Translations under genes and position numbers: made by a program
In this document: positions 63,309 through 64,000 of the stretch, piece by piece
How the letters are laid out: every line of letters starts with the position of its first letter
Position numbering within the stretch: position 1 is the stretch's first letter
NCBI GenBank assembly: GCA_022821645.1
Contig: JAJEDE010000011.1
Coordinates: 124,001 to 188,000 of the forward strand
Direction: 5' to 3'
From: Chloroflexota bacterium
GTDB lineage: Bacteria > Chloroflexota > UBA11872
Length of the DNA stretch: 64,000 nt
Notes under the pieces: generated by a model
The model's input: the letters and a program-made list of their open reading frames with translations, nothing else
Told to the model about the DNA's origin: nothing
Databases searched by the model: none

Positions 63309-63339
63309 CGGGCGGGCGCCACAATCTGGCGCTCGCCCG
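63309..63339 (+). terminator. Intercistronic 13-bp stem-loop
   Basis: 63309-63321 pairs with 63327-63339 (one G-U, 5-nt loop). It sits between the binding-protein stop and the permease start and has no T-run. Such hairpins shield binding-protein mRNA or reduce read-through into the permease. Confidence 0.55.
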
Positions 63340-63362
63340 ACCGCCTATGAACTGAGGCAACT

Positions 63363-64000
63363 TTGCGTACAACACGTTGGCAGCGCTGGAGCGGACTGCT
63401 TTTCATTACGCCCTGGCTGATAACGTTTCTTTGGTTCACGTTAGGGCCGTTCATTGCGTCGATTTTTCTGAGCTTTACCAACTATCGATTCATTGGGCTT
63501 CCAACGTGGATTGGACTCGACAACTACGTGAGACTTTTTACTGACGATCCCAAGTTTATTCGCAGCATCATAAATACCCTCTACTACACCGCTGTACATG
63601 TACCCGGAATCATGTTCATGGCATTCTTTGTGGCTATTCTGCTGAACCAAAAGGTCAAGGGCCAGCCTGTCTACCGCACGGCCTTCTATCTGCCTTCGGT
63701 AACGGCAGGCGTAGCCACGGCATACCTATGGATACTTCTGCTCCAGCCAAATGGCCTCGTGAATCAGTTCCTGGGACTCGTAGGAATCGATGGTCCAAAC
63801 TGGCTGACAAGTTCAACCTGGGCAATGCCGGCCCTGATCCTCATGAGCTTCTGGGGGCTGGGCACGACGATGATCATCTACCTGGCTGCCCTGCAGGGCA
63901 TTCCGCAACATCTCTATGAGGCAGCAAGTGTGGACGGCGCAGGCGTGATTAGAAAGATGTGGCACGTCACCGTTCCGATGATGACACCGGCAATCTTTCT
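63363..64000 (+). CDS. Sugar ABC transporter permease, partial
   Basis: Runs off the right edge. TTG 63363 with TGAGG 5 nt before; 212 complete codons seen. MalF/UgpA type: LLFITPWLITFLWFTLGPFIASI is the first helix, then FTNYRFIGLPTWIGLDNYVRLF and RTAFYLPSVTAGVATAYLWI. The cytoplasmic EAA loop is EAASVDGAGVIRKMWHVTVPMM. Composition is lower in GC than the binding protein, partly because of membrane codons. One subunit of the CUT1 system; the second permease would lie beyond the window. Confidence 0.92.
   Translation, partial: MRTTRWQRWSGLLFITPWLITFLWFTLGPFIASIFLSFTNYRFIGLPTWIGLDNYVRLFTDDPKFIRSIINTLYYTAVHVPGIMFMAFFVAILLNQKVKGQPVYRTAFYLPSVTAGVATAYLWILLLQPNGLVNQFLGLVGIDGPNWLTSSTWAMPALILMSFWGLGTTMIIYLAALQGIPQHLYEAASVDGAGVIRKMWHVTVPMMTPAIF

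Overview
The window is a piece of a high-GC bacterial chromosome carrying about 55 genes, most on the minus strand. The best guess at the host is an uncultured member of the Chloroflexota. This is an inference from a MEP-pathway/translation housekeeping cluster, a sugar-binding lipoprotein with a valine/glutamate-rich stalk, a non-sporulation SpoIID-like protein, and many Gfo/Idh, TIM-barrel isomerase and SDR genes. No rRNA, tRNA, CRISPR array, insertion sequence or phage gene was seen.

Layout. 1-2.3 kb: a lower-GC patch with an edge-cut ORF and a compact three-gene operon of unknown function. 2.5-5.1 kb: sugar isomerase-like, threonine-dehydrogenase-like and YdeI-like genes. 5.1-6.3 kb: ispG. 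6.3-9.9 kb: a secreted methionine/aspartate repeat protein, divergent from a membrane-anchored sulfite-oxidase-type molybdoenzyme. 10.0-17.1 kb: a tightly overlapping operon read right to left: rpsB-tsf-pyrH-frr-uppS-cdsA-dxr-rseP, so translation, undecaprenyl and phospholipid synthesis, MEP isoprenoids and intramembrane proteolysis are linked. 17.3-26.1 kb: topA, a TIM-barrel gene and the overlapping rsmA-pth-mfd operon. 26.2-34.0 kb: two SDRs, rdgB, an orphan corrinoid protein, an amidohydrolase, a DXS-like probable pseudoenzyme, thpR and an orphan hydantoinase-B-like gene. 34-46 kb: a small membrane protein, a YhaM-type nuclease, valS, a two-gene ABC exporter, a pyrE-like gene, a D,D-carboxypeptidase, tatA and a SpoIID/LytB protein. 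46-51 kb: a PhyH oxygenase, a YhhQ-type transporter and clpB. 51-57 kb: an M19 dipeptidase homologue, a sarcosine-oxidase-like flavoenzyme, a lipoprotein and three Gfo/Idh oxidoreductases. 57.6-64 kb: three tandem copies of a Tat-lipoprotein propeller gene, then a sugar ABC transporter (binding protein and the start of its first permease).

How the genes fit together. dxr and ispG belong to the MEP pathway and uppS and cdsA use or parallel its products. The right-hand third looks like uptake and oxidation of sugars, polyols or methylated amines. Several predicted exported proteins carry twin-arginine motifs, and a tatA gene is present.

Most unusual items: the DXS-like pseudoenzyme; the molybdoenzyme with an internal Tat motif after four membrane helices; the triplicated propeller lipoproteins with signs of gene conversion between copies 1 and 3; a PA-like domain inserted in RseP; an M19 homologue lacking key metal ligands; the Met-rich repeat protein; and a 15-bp palindromic element shared by two promoter regions. 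All calls come from reading the sequence by eye; no database search was run.
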